This document shows, in pieces, positions 33,980-41,874 of a stretch of 42,313 bases of DNA. Where the stretch lies: positions 392,140 to 434,452 of the forward strand of contig JAMPGR010000001.1 in NCBI GenBank assembly GCA_023663805.1. The letters are read 5' to 3'. The translations under genes were made by a program, and so were the position numbers. Numbering within the stretch: the stretch's first letter is position 1; each line of letters opens with the position of its first letter. Origin of the DNA: Clostridium sp. Lineage in GTDB: Bacteria; Bacteroidota; Bacteroidia; Bacteroidales; Muribaculaceae. The notes beneath the pieces are model-generated. The model was not told the DNA's origin and searched no databases. It saw nothing but the letters and a program-made list of their open reading frames with translations.

Positions 33980-34011
33980 CAAATTTACTGAAAAACTTCG
34001 ACCCCGCGAAA
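33980..34011 (-). promoter_or_regulatory. Promoter of the hpt-adk-mce-mmd operon
   Basis: On the minus strand a perfect -7 element TAAATTTG (33987-33980) is preceded, after 20 bases, by TTTC (34011-34008), one base off the -33 consensus. The hpt start lies about 24 bases downstream. No other promoter match was found before the adk, mce or mmdA genes. Confidence 0.7.
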
Positions 34012-34103
34012 TTTCCTTCCGAAAAAAAATCCCGAGACAGCGCCCGATACGCCGTTTGAAATTATTGTTGGCCGCAGATTCGTCATATTTGCGAAATTAT
34101 TCC

Positions 34104-34111
34104 TAATTTTG
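34104..34111 (+). promoter_or_regulatory. Probable -7 element of the nnr operon
   Basis: A perfect TAATTTTG lies 43 bases before the ATG at 34155. No TTTG is found at the usual distance; only TTCG is near it. The -33 element is therefore weak, and expression may need an activator or simply be low. Confidence 0.55.
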
Positions 34112-34154
34112 TAGTTCGAGAAAAAACGAACCGTTTCAAAGCTGCCGTAAACCG

Positions 34155-35669
34155 ATGAAGATATTTACTTCCGAAGATATAGCCGCCATCGAGCGCCGGA
34201 CCGTCGAGACCGACGGAATTTCGACCCTCGACCTGCTCGCCCGCGCCGCCGAAGGTGTCGCCGGCGAGATTGCATCGCGCTGGCGTCCAGCCCGCCGCAC
34301 AGCCATTTTCGCCGGTCCCGAAACGAAGGGTGCGATCGCCCTCGTCGTCGCCCGCCAACTGATCACGCTCGGGTTCCGCCCCGACATCTACCTCTTCAAC
34401 ATCGGCGGCAACCGCCTTTCGACCGAATGCCGCATCTGCCGCGACGCGCTGAAGAAAATCCCCGATGTCAATCTGACCGAAGTGACCGAGACTTTCGACA
34501 TGCCGGAGATCAACGCCCAGTGGCTCATCGTCGACGGTCTCTTCGGCCGCGACCTGAAGGAACGCCTCGCCGGCGGCTTCGTCATGCTCGTCAGATATCT
34601 GAACGAGTCGCGCTCCCCGATCGTCTCGATCGACCTCCCGAGCGGCCTGTTTTCCGACTGGAATCCGGGGCTGGTTGTCCGCGACGTTGTCCACGCGACC
34701 CTGACTCTCGCAATCGGGTTTCCCCACATCTGTTTCTTCATGGCCGACAACGCCTCGGTCATCGGAGAATGGAAGGTACTCGACATCGGCCTGTCGCCCG
34801 AGGCAATCCGCGCGACCCCGACGAAATATCATCTCGTCGAGGAACACGACATCCGCCGCCAGCTTCGGCCCCGCCCCGAGTTCTCTTCGAAGGCCGACTA
34901 CGGCGACGCGCTGATTATCGGCGGCAGTTACGGGATGATGGGTGCGGCGGTCCTCGCCGCCCGCGGTGCCCTCCGCGCCGGGGCGGGGAAGGTATCGGTC
35001 CTGTCGCCCCGCTGCGGCTTCAACGTCGTCCAGACGGCTGTCCCCGAGGCGATGTTCATCCCCGACAAACACGACATCGTCCTCAGCGGCGTCCAGCTCC
35101 CGCGGAAATTCACCGCGATCGGGGTCGGCCCCGGCCTCGGATCCCACGAGGTGACCGTCACCGGACTCGACAATTTCTTCAAGAACCACGATAAACCGCT
35201 CGTCGTCGACGCCGACGCCCTGAACTGTATCGCGAAACGCCGCGACATGCTGAACCATATCCCGATGCTGTCGATCCTGACGCCCCATGCCGGAGAGTTC
35301 GACCGCATCTTCGACAGCCACGCCTCCGACGAATCGCGCCTGCTGAAGGCGGTCGAGGTTGCCGGAACCTACAATATCCTGATTCTGCTCAAGGGCCACT
35401 ACACCGCCCTTGTCCGCCCCGACGGGAAGATCTACTTCAACTTCTCGGGAAATCCGGCGATGGCGACTCCCGGAAGCGGCGACGTGCTGACCGGCGTGCT
35501 GACCGCCCTGATGGCCCAGAACTACAAACCGGAGGTCGCCTCGATCATGGCGGCGTATATCCACGGTGTCGCCGGCGACATGGCCGCCGAAAGCCAGGGG
35601 GAATACGGCGTCACGGCCGGCGATATCGCCGACAATATCGGAAAAGCGATCCGACGGATCATGAAATAA
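34155..35669 (+). CDS. nnr: Bifunctional NAD(P)H-hydrate epimerase/dehydratase with degenerate epimerase motif
   Basis: A 504-residue fusion that repairs hydrated NAD(P)H. The N-terminal YjeF_N domain (1-220) should epimerise NAD(P)HX and the C-terminal ribokinase-like domain (about 235-504) dehydrates the S form using ADP. The dehydratase looks complete, with LIIGGSYGMMGAA, GPGLGS, DADALN, PHAGEF and NPAMATPGSGDVLTG. In the epimerase, the loop that in homologues reads GPGNNGGD is GPETKGAI (54-61), so the conserved Asn pair and Asp are missing. Also, FG(T/S)G reads FGRD. The aspartate in SIDLPSG is kept. I infer that epimerase activity is lost or altered. It heads a plus-strand gene series. 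Confidence 0.9.
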   Translation: MKIFTSEDIAAIERRTVETDGISTLDLLARAAEGVAGEIASRWRPARRTAIFAGPETKGAIALVVARQLITLGFRPDIYLFNIGGNRLSTECRICRDALKKIPDVNLTEVTETFDMPEINAQWLIVDGLFGRDLKERLAGGFVMLVRYLNESRSPIVSIDLPSGLFSDWNPGLVVRDVVHATLTLAIGFPHICFFMADNASVIGEWKVLDIGLSPEAIRATPTKYHLVEEHDIRRQLRPRPEFSSKADYGDALIIGGSYGMMGAAVLAARGALRAGAGKVSVLSPRCGFNVVQTAVPEAMFIPDKHDIVLSGVQLPRKFTAIGVGPGLGSHEVTVTGLDNFFKNHDKPLVVDADALNCIAKRRDMLNHIPMLSILTPHAGEFDRIFDSHASDESRLLKAVEVAGTYNILILLKGHYTALVRPDGKIYFNFSGNPAMATPGSGDVLTGVLTALMAQNYKPEVASIMAAYIHGVAGDMAAESQGEYGVTAGDIADNIGKAIRRIMK

Positions 35670-35713
35670 CCCGCTCCTCTATCATACAAACTGACAAAAA
35701 ACGAACCAGACAG

Positions 35714-36826
35714 ATGATCAAACAACTCCTCAGACATTCAGCCGCTGCTGCGGTCCTGCTGACAGCCGCCGCATTCGGCGCCGAAGCCCAGACGACCCAG
35801 AAATTCACAGCCAACAAGGCGAACGAATACGGCCTTGTCTACACTCTGCCGAAAACGGCGGTCGAGGTGACCGTCGAGGTCGAACGGAAGGTCAGCATCC
35901 CCGGCGAATTTTTCCGCTACTCGAAGAAATACCTGAATCTCGACCCGATTATGGAACAGGGGGAGGAATGGAAGATCCGCAGCGTCACGCTCAGCACCGT
36001 CGGCCGCCCCGACGACGCCGACGAGTATCTAGTTCAGTTCAAGAGCGGCGCAACGACCTTCATGCTCCTCGACCCGAGCGGCCTGCCGCTGAGCGTCAAC
36101 GACCCCGACGTCGCTCTCCCCGAACCCCCTGAACTCCCCGAACCGCAGGAGGCGGCCCCCTCCCCTCTCGAGACCGCCGCAGCCCGCGAGGCGATGTCAG
36201 AAGAGATGCTCCAGAGCAAGTCGTCGGCCAAACGCGCCGAACTCGCCGCGCAGCGTATCTTCGAACTCCGCCAGAGCCGCTCCGACATCATCTCGGGCCA
36301 GGCTGACCAGATGCCGGGCGACGGGAAGGCGATGCAACTCGCCCTCGACAACCTGAGCGCCCAGGAGGCCGCGCTGACGGCGATGTTCGCCGGAGCGGTC
36401 AAGACATCGACCGAGGTCGCGACCTTCGTCTACACCCCCGAACGGCTCTCCGCCGACGGCGACTCCGAGCAGACCGTCCTCTGCCGCCTGTCTCAGGCCG
36501 AGGGACTCGTCGACAGCGACAACCTGACCGGCGCCCCGGTCTATCTCAAACTGACCGCCAGGCGCGTCGGCGAACTGCCGCGCAACGAGAAGGGAGAGGA
36601 GAAGCGCTTCCCGAAAGGTGGACTGGCCTACTGTATCCCCGGACAGGCCGAAGTCGCCGTTATCTACGACGGACGCCGACTCGCCTCGAAGGATTTCGAC
36701 TTCGCCCAACTCGGCGTCGTCTTCGGGCTCGACCCGACCCTGTTCTCCGACAAGAAGGCTCCCGCCTACGCACGCTTCGACCCGACGACCGGAGCCGTAA
36801 CCGAAATCGGCACCGCCGGAAACTGA
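35714..36826 (+). CDS. DUF4831 exported protein
   Basis: A 370-residue protein with a signal peptide (about 1-25, ending AAFGAEAQ) that matches the DUF4831 family of Bacteroidales. Residues of about 30-130 are beta-rich. A Pro/Glu-rich linker (about 136-150) and a helical segment rich in Ala, Glu and Gln (about 150-225) follow, then a second beta-rich domain. The function is unknown; a periplasmic or outer-membrane-facing role is inferred from the signal peptide. It starts 44 bases after nnr and is followed 27 bases later by the DHH phosphoesterase gene. Confidence 0.82.
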   Translation: MIKQLLRHSAAAAVLLTAAAFGAEAQTTQKFTANKANEYGLVYTLPKTAVEVTVEVERKVSIPGEFFRYSKKYLNLDPIMEQGEEWKIRSVTLSTVGRPDDADEYLVQFKSGATTFMLLDPSGLPLSVNDPDVALPEPPELPEPQEAAPSPLETAAAREAMSEEMLQSKSSAKRAELAAQRIFELRQSRSDIISGQADQMPGDGKAMQLALDNLSAQEAALTAMFAGAVKTSTEVATFVYTPERLSADGDSEQTVLCRLSQAEGLVDSDNLTGAPVYLKLTARRVGELPRNEKGEEKRFPKGGLAYCIPGQAEVAVIYDGRRLASKDFDFAQLGVVFGLDPTLFSDKKAPAYARFDPTTGAVTEIGTAGN

Positions 36827-36853
36827 CCTGTTTCTCAGACTGACCAAGACAGA

Positions 36854-37948
36854 ATGGAATTCGAAAAATATTTTCCGCAAGAGATGACAGACCGCCTCGC
36901 CGGCCTGATCGAAAAGGCACGGCGCGTGACCGTCACATGCCACATCTCCCCCGACGGCGACGCGATCGGCTCGAGCCTCGCGCTGATGAGATATCTGCGC
37001 CGGAAGGGGAAGACGGTCCATGTCGTCACCCCCGACACACCCCCGGCCTCACTCGCGTTCCTTCCGGGAACCGAAGAGATTGTCGCCGGAACGGTCAATA
37101 TCGACATGGCCCGCGGGCTGATCGCCAACTGCGACCTGCTCGTCTGCGCCGACTACAGCCAGCCGCCGCGCGTCGGCAAACTGTCTGACGCGGTCGAACG
37201 GGCGAAAATGCCCGTCGTCGTGATCGACCACCATCTCAACCCCTCGGTTCCGGCCGAACTGACCTTCTCCCGCCCGGAGTCGTCGTCGACCTGCCTGCTG
37301 GTGTTCCATATCCTTGCCCAGATGGGCGAACTCGGCCTTGTCGACCAGACAACCTCCGAACTGCTCCTGACCGGGATGATGACCGACACGGGCAACTTCT
37401 CCTACAGCGCGAACGACCCGGAAATCTATCGTGTCGCCGCATGGATGGTTGCCCGCGGCGCCGACAAGGAACGGCTCTGCCGCTCCCTGTTTTCGACCTA
37501 CTCGCTGACGAGCCTGCGGCTGAACAGTTATGCTCTCGACCGGAAACTGAAAATTTATCCCGCCCACCGCGCCGCCGTCATAAGCCTGACCGCCGCCGAA
37601 CTGCGCCGGTTCCACTATGTCAAAGGTGACACCGAGGGGCTGGTCAACGTCCCCCTCGGAATCCCGGGGATCGTCTGCAGCATCTTCCTCCGCGAAGACC
37701 GCGAGGGGGCGAAGGTGCGTGTCTCGGTCCGCAGCAAGGGCGATTTCCCCGCCGATATCTTCTGCTCGACACGCTTCGACGGCGGGGGCCACAAAAACGC
37801 TGCCGGCGGCGAGGTCATCGGCTCGATAGCGACGGCTGTCGAGGCGGTCGAGGCTGTCCTCCCCGAATTCGACCGCTATCTTCCGGACGACGGAATGAGC
37901 GTCGCCGTTCCAGACGATAAAGATGACGAACCAGACGAAAATGACTAA
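36854..37948 (+). CDS. DHH-family phosphoesterase (NrnA-like oligoribonuclease/pAp phosphatase)
   Basis: A 364-residue cytoplasmic enzyme. The DHH domain carries metal-binding motifs HISPDGDAIGSS (about 33-44) and VVIDHH. The DHHA1 domain near the C-terminus carries DGGGHKNAAGG. NrnA-type members degrade short RNA oligonucleotides and 3'-phosphoadenosine 5'-phosphate, and some act on cyclic dinucleotide products; which applies here cannot be told. The acidic C-terminal tail (DDKDDEPDEND) is unusual in composition. The next gene begins 12 bases after its stop. The DHH-DUF4827-glmM order is, as I recall, conserved in Bacteroidales. Confidence 0.9.
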   Translation: MEFEKYFPQEMTDRLAGLIEKARRVTVTCHISPDGDAIGSSLALMRYLRRKGKTVHVVTPDTPPASLAFLPGTEEIVAGTVNIDMARGLIANCDLLVCADYSQPPRVGKLSDAVERAKMPVVVIDHHLNPSVPAELTFSRPESSSTCLLVFHILAQMGELGLVDQTTSELLLTGMMTDTGNFSYSANDPEIYRVAAWMVARGADKERLCRSLFSTYSLTSLRLNSYALDRKLKIYPAHRAAVISLTAAELRRFHYVKGDTEGLVNVPLGIPGIVCSIFLREDREGAKVRVSVRSKGDFPADIFCSTRFDGGGHKNAAGGEVIGSIATAVEAVEAVLPEFDRYLPDDGMSVAVPDDKDDEPDEND

Positions 37949-37960
37949 TCCGAAAACATA

Positions 37961-38563
37961 ATGACAATCAATAAATCGAAAATAGTGAAGAAATTTCTTT
38001 CTGCTGTCGCCGTCGTTCTCTGCGGCGCAGCCCTTCAGACGATTATGACGGCGTGCGAAGACACGAAGAGCTACGCCGAGATGCTGAACGACGAAAACCA
38101 GGCGGTCAACGTCTTTCTGTCGGACAACAAGGTAATCAACGAAATCCCGGCCGACTCCGTGTTCCTGACCGGCGACGACGCCCCCTACTACTGCCTCGAC
38201 CGCGAAACCGGAGTCTACATGCAGGTAATCGATCCGGGCGACGGTGAAAAGCCGTTCAAAGGCCAGACCGTATATATCCGCTTCCAGCGATACCCGCTGT
38301 CGACCTACACGGCCAAGGAGGATATGGAGGATGGTTCCTGGAGCGGAAACAACTCCGGAGCATCCCCGACCTACTTCAAATTCGACGACGCGACGGACTA
38401 TAACTCAATCCAGTGCGGAACCGGCCTCCAGTTGCCGCTCCACTTCCTTCGGCTGAATTGCAACGTCAATCTCGTCATCAAATCCCAGGCCGGAATGACC
38501 GAGGACATGTCGTATGTCACGCCGTTCCTCTACCAGGTCCGCTACTTCAAAAGCCAACTTTAA
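37961..38563 (+). CDS. DUF4827 lipoprotein
   Basis: A 200-residue protein of the Bacteroidales DUF4827 family. An N-terminal basic and hydrophobic segment leads to a cysteine near residue 32 (TIMTAC), which is probably the lipidation site though the preceding residues are not a textbook lipobox. The remaining ~165 residues form a beta-rich domain distantly resembling FKBP-type prolyl isomerases (inference). It sits between the DHH phosphoesterase and glmM with short gaps and is probably co-transcribed. The role is unknown. Confidence 0.82.
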   Translation: MTINKSKIVKKFLSAVAVVLCGAALQTIMTACEDTKSYAEMLNDENQAVNVFLSDNKVINEIPADSVFLTGDDAPYYCLDRETGVYMQVIDPGDGEKPFKGQTVYIRFQRYPLSTYTAKEDMEDGSWSGNNSGASPTYFKFDDATDYNSIQCGTGLQLPLHFLRLNCNVNLVIKSQAGMTEDMSYVTPFLYQVRYFKSQL

Positions 38564-38584
38564 ATCATCCAAAATATCAAGCAA

Positions 38585-39973
38585 ATGGCACTGATCAAAT
38601 CTATCTCGGGAATCCGCGGCACGATCGGCGGTCATCCCGGACAGGGTCTCTCTCCGCTCGACATCGTCAAATTCACAGCCGCCTACGCCGAACTGATACG
38701 CCGCACGGCGACCGATCCGACCCGTCCGATCGTCGTCGGCCGCGACGCGCGCCTCTCCGGCCCGATTGTCTCGTCGATCGTCGTCTCGACACTCCGCTCG
38801 ATGGGGTTCGACGTCGTCAATATCGGCCTCGCCTCGACCCCGACGACCGAGATTGCCGTCGTCGGCGAAAAGGCCTGCGGCGGAATCATCATAACCGCCA
38901 GCCACAACCCGAAACAGTGGAACGCACTGAAACTCCTGAACGAAAACGGCGAGTTTCTTAACGATGCCCAGGGCAAGGAGGTACTCCGCATCGCCGAATC
39001 AGACGAAATCGAATTCGCTCCCGTCGAAAACCTCGGCCGCGAACTGACCAACGAGACCTGGACCCGCCGCCATATCGAGCAGGTTCTCGACCTAGACCTC
39101 GTCGACCGCGATGCAATCGCCGGAGCCGACTTCACCGTCGCCGTCGACGCCGTCAACTCCGTAGGCGGTATCGCTATCCCCGAACTGCTCCGCGCCCTCG
39201 GTGTCAAAAATATCGTCGAACTGAACTGCGAGGCGACCGGAAACTTCGCCCACACCCCCGAACCGATCCCCGAAAACCTTACCCAGATCGCGGCGCTGAT
39301 GAAGGACGGCGCGGCCGACGTCGGCTTTGTCGTCGACCCCGATGTCGACCGCCTCGCGATCGTCATGGAGAACGGCGAGATGTTCGTCGAGGAATATACG
39401 CTCGTCGCCATCGCCGACTACGTCCTTTCCCACACCCCCGGGGCGACCGTCTCGAATCTCAGTTCGTCGCGCGCGCTGCGCGATGTGACCGAACGCCACG
39501 GGTGCACTTACGAGGCCGCAGCCGTCGGCGAAGTCAATGTCGTGACGAAAATGAAGGAGACCGGCGCCGTTATCGGCGGCGAGGGGAACGGCGGCGTGAT
39601 CTACCCGGCTGCCCACTACGGCCGCGACGCTCTCGTCGGTGTCGCCCTGTTTCTGACGCTGATGGCGAAGACCGGAAAGAACGTAACCGAACTGAAGTCG
39701 GGCTACCCCGCCTACCAGATCGTAAAGAACAAGATCGAACTGACCCCCGACATCGATGTCGACGCGCTCCTCGCCGCCGTCCAGCGTCGGTTCGCCAACG
39801 AACGCCTGACGACGATCGACGGCGTCAAGATCGACTTCGCCGACTCCTGGGTTCATCTCCGCAAATCGAACACCGAGCCGATTATCCGAATCTACGCCGA
39901 GGCCCATACGGCTGAAAAGGCCGAAGAACTCGTCGCCAAGATAAAGGAGGTCATCTCGTCGCTCGCGAAGTAA
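38585..39973 (+). CDS. glmM: Phosphoglucosamine mutase
   Basis: 462 residues of the alpha-D-phosphohexomutase family, converting glucosamine 6-phosphate to glucosamine 1-phosphate for UDP-GlcNAc, hence peptidoglycan and LPS. The active-site serine is Ser106 in ITASHNP. The metal-binding loop DPDVDRLA and the sugar-binding GGEGNGGVI are intact, as is the C-terminal phosphate-binding RKSNTEPIIRIY. The specific family assignment (GlmM rather than phosphomannomutase) rests on overall resemblance to Bacteroidales GlmM and on context. Confidence 0.9.
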   Translation: MALIKSISGIRGTIGGHPGQGLSPLDIVKFTAAYAELIRRTATDPTRPIVVGRDARLSGPIVSSIVVSTLRSMGFDVVNIGLASTPTTEIAVVGEKACGGIIITASHNPKQWNALKLLNENGEFLNDAQGKEVLRIAESDEIEFAPVENLGRELTNETWTRRHIEQVLDLDLVDRDAIAGADFTVAVDAVNSVGGIAIPELLRALGVKNIVELNCEATGNFAHTPEPIPENLTQIAALMKDGAADVGFVVDPDVDRLAIVMENGEMFVEEYTLVAIADYVLSHTPGATVSNLSSSRALRDVTERHGCTYEAAAVGEVNVVTKMKETGAVIGGEGNGGVIYPAAHYGRDALVGVALFLTLMAKTGKNVTELKSGYPAYQIVKNKIELTPDIDVDALLAAVQRRFANERLTTIDGVKIDFADSWVHLRKSNTEPIIRIYAEAHTAEKAEELVAKIKEVISSLAK

Positions 39974-39982
39974 CAACAGACA

Positions 39983-40771
39983 GTGAGCCGCCGTCTGCTG
40001 ACCCTGATATCCGCTCTCGTTCTGGCTCTCTCTGCTATGGCGCAGGGGGGGCCGGAATCGTTGCGGCCCGACTCGGCGGCTGCAGCCACGGAGACAGCCG
40101 CGGCGGCGACCCCCTGTGTCGCTCAGGAGAGGTTCCGCGTCAGGGAATATATCGCCCCGGCGGCCCTGATCGCCGTCGGCGGATTCGGGGTCTCGAACGG
40201 TTGGCTCGGCCGCGTCAACCGCGAGGTGACCGACAAAATCGGCGGCCACGGCGACAACGCCGCTTGTGACATCCTCCAGTTTCTTCCGGCGGCGGCGATG
40301 CTGCTCCCCGACGGAGTCTGGCGCAGTGCGTGCTACGACTGGCGCGAACGCGCCTGCCTGACCGTGACGGCCGCGCTGATCGACGAGATAATCGTCCAGT
40401 CGACAAAGCATATAGTCCGCTCTCCGCGACCCGACGGTTCCGATAACCACAGTTTTCCATCGGGACACGCCGCCCGCGCATTCATGGGTGCCGAACTGCT
40501 CCGCGAGAGTTGCGGCCTCTGGCCCGGTGTCGCCGGATATGCCGTCGCGACGGGGGTCGGACTATGGCGTGTCGCCGCGAGCCGCCATACGCTGACCGAT
40601 GTGATCGGCGGCGCCGGTGTCGGTATCCTTTCGGTGCGACTCGCCGCCCTGCTGCTTCCCTTCGAGCGACGGCTCTTCGGGTTTACCCCCGAGAGAGGTT
40701 GCTGCGTCGCGCTTCCCGCGGTCGGAACCCGCCCCTTCCATGCCGGTTTCTCATTAGCGCTGACGATATGA
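39983..40771 (+). CDS. PAP2-family membrane phosphatase
   Basis: A 262-residue membrane-associated phosphatase. It begins with a signal peptide from a GTG start at 39983, nine bases after glmM; no ATG is available before the signal. The three PAP2 motifs are present: KHIVRSPRP, PSGHAARAF and SRHTLTDVIGG. The family dephosphorylates undecaprenyl pyrophosphate, lipid A or other lipid phosphates on the outer face of the inner membrane. With glmM beside it, recycling of the undecaprenyl carrier or lipid A trimming are both plausible. Its stop overlaps the start of the next gene (ATGA). Confidence 0.87.
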   Translation: MSRRLLTLISALVLALSAMAQGGPESLRPDSAAAATETAAAATPCVAQERFRVREYIAPAALIAVGGFGVSNGWLGRVNREVTDKIGGHGDNAACDILQFLPAAAMLLPDGVWRSACYDWRERACLTVTAALIDEIIVQSTKHIVRSPRPDGSDNHSFPSGHAARAFMGAELLRESCGLWPGVAGYAVATGVGLWRVAASRHTLTDVIGGAGVGILSVRLAALLLPFERRLFGFTPERGCCVALPAVGTRPFHAGFSLALTI

Positions 40772-41874
40772 ACGGCGGGTCGAAAGATATGGTTCGGATT
40801 GCTATCGTCGGCCTCGGACAGCGCGGCACGGCGACCCTCGGGCGTTTTCTCGGCTACGACGGGGTTCGCATTGCAGCGCTCTGCGACCTCGATCCGGAGC
40901 GTGTCGCCGGCGCCGCAGCCTCAGTCGCCCAAACCGGACAACCCCGCCCGGCGACCGCCCTGTCGGCCGACGACCTCCCTGCGGTCTGCCCGGAGCGTAT
41001 CGACCTGGCGGTTATCTGCACCGACTGGCAGTATCATGCCCCGCTGGCCTGTTCGCTGATGGAACGCGGAATCGACGTCGCCGTCGAGGTTCCGCTCGCG
41101 ACAACGGTCGACGAAGCCCGACGTGTCGTCGAGACCGCCGGCCGTACGGGCCGTTTCTGCCTGATGATGGAAAACTGCTGCTACGACCCCTTCACGCTCC
41201 GCTCGGCCGAGATGGTTCGCCGCGGCGCGCTGGGCGACATCGTCCATCTCGAAGGGGCGTATATCCACGATATCCGCCGCCGTATGGGCGACAACCGCTG
41301 GTTCAACGAAGTCTGGCTCCGTCACCCCGGCAACCCCTACCCGACCCATGCGCTCGGCCCCGTCTGCACAATCCTCGACGCCGCCGGAGGCGACCGCCTG
41401 CTGTCGCTGACGAGCCTGACGGGCCACGATTCCGCGGGTCGGCCGCGGTTCAATTCCTCGCTGATCCGGACCGAACGGGGCCGGACAATCCTCCTGCAGC
41501 ACGACGTCACCACTCCCCGCCCCTACAGCCGCCTTCAGAGCGTCACCGGAACACTCGGCTATCTGTCGAAATATCCGCTTGAGACCGTCGTAGCCGAAGC
41601 CGCCGGGCCGAAACCTCTGACCGGGCCCGAGGCTGTCCGCTATATGGAACTTTACGAAGGGGAGGTCGAGCGGCGCTGGCGCGAGACGGCGCTCCGCCGC
41701 GGCGTCGACAACATGATGAACTACTATATGGACTGCGAGTTGCTCCGTGCCGTCCGCCTTGGCCTAGGGCCCGGCATCCCGGTCCGCGCCGCCGCCCTCT
41801 GGTCCTGCGTCGGCGAACTGACCGCACTGAGCGCCACCTGCGGCGGCACCCCGGTCCCTTTCCCCCGCTTCTGA
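40768..41874 (+). CDS. GH109-like Gfo/Idh/MocA-fold protein
   Basis: 368 residues starting at ATG 40768, overlapping the PAP2 stop by four bases. An upstream in-frame extension only shadows that gene. The Rossmann motif GLGQRG opens the protein. The following segments match glycoside hydrolase family 109, whose members use bound NAD+ to hydrolyse alpha-N-acetylgalactosaminides: MMENCCYDPF, GDIVHLEGAYIHDIR and NPYPTHALGPVC. Characterised GH109 enzymes are about 440 residues and exported. This one has no signal peptide and is shorter, so either an intracellular glycosidase or another oxidoreductase of the fold is possible. Base composition is as in its neighbours. Confidence 0.75.
   Translation: MNGGSKDMVRIAIVGLGQRGTATLGRFLGYDGVRIAALCDLDPERVAGAAASVAQTGQPRPATALSADDLPAVCPERIDLAVICTDWQYHAPLACSLMERGIDVAVEVPLATTVDEARRVVETAGRTGRFCLMMENCCYDPFTLRSAEMVRRGALGDIVHLEGAYIHDIRRRMGDNRWFNEVWLRHPGNPYPTHALGPVCTILDAAGGDRLLSLTSLTGHDSAGRPRFNSSLIRTERGRTILLQHDVTTPRPYSRLQSVTGTLGYLSKYPLETVVAEAAGPKPLTGPEAVRYMELYEGEVERRWRETALRRGVDNMMNYYMDCELLRAVRLGLGPGIPVRAAALWSCVGELTALSATCGGTPVPFPRF

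Noticed and set aside
34083..35564. A 493-codon open frame on the minus strand opposite nnr
   Set aside because: It mirrors the nnr coding frame, shows no domain or signal, and has the Arg/Gly/Asp-rich composition typical of antisense shadows here.
39092..40468. A 458-codon minus-strand open frame spanning glmM and the PAP2 gene
   Set aside because: It crosses two well-supported plus-strand genes and encodes no recognisable domain.
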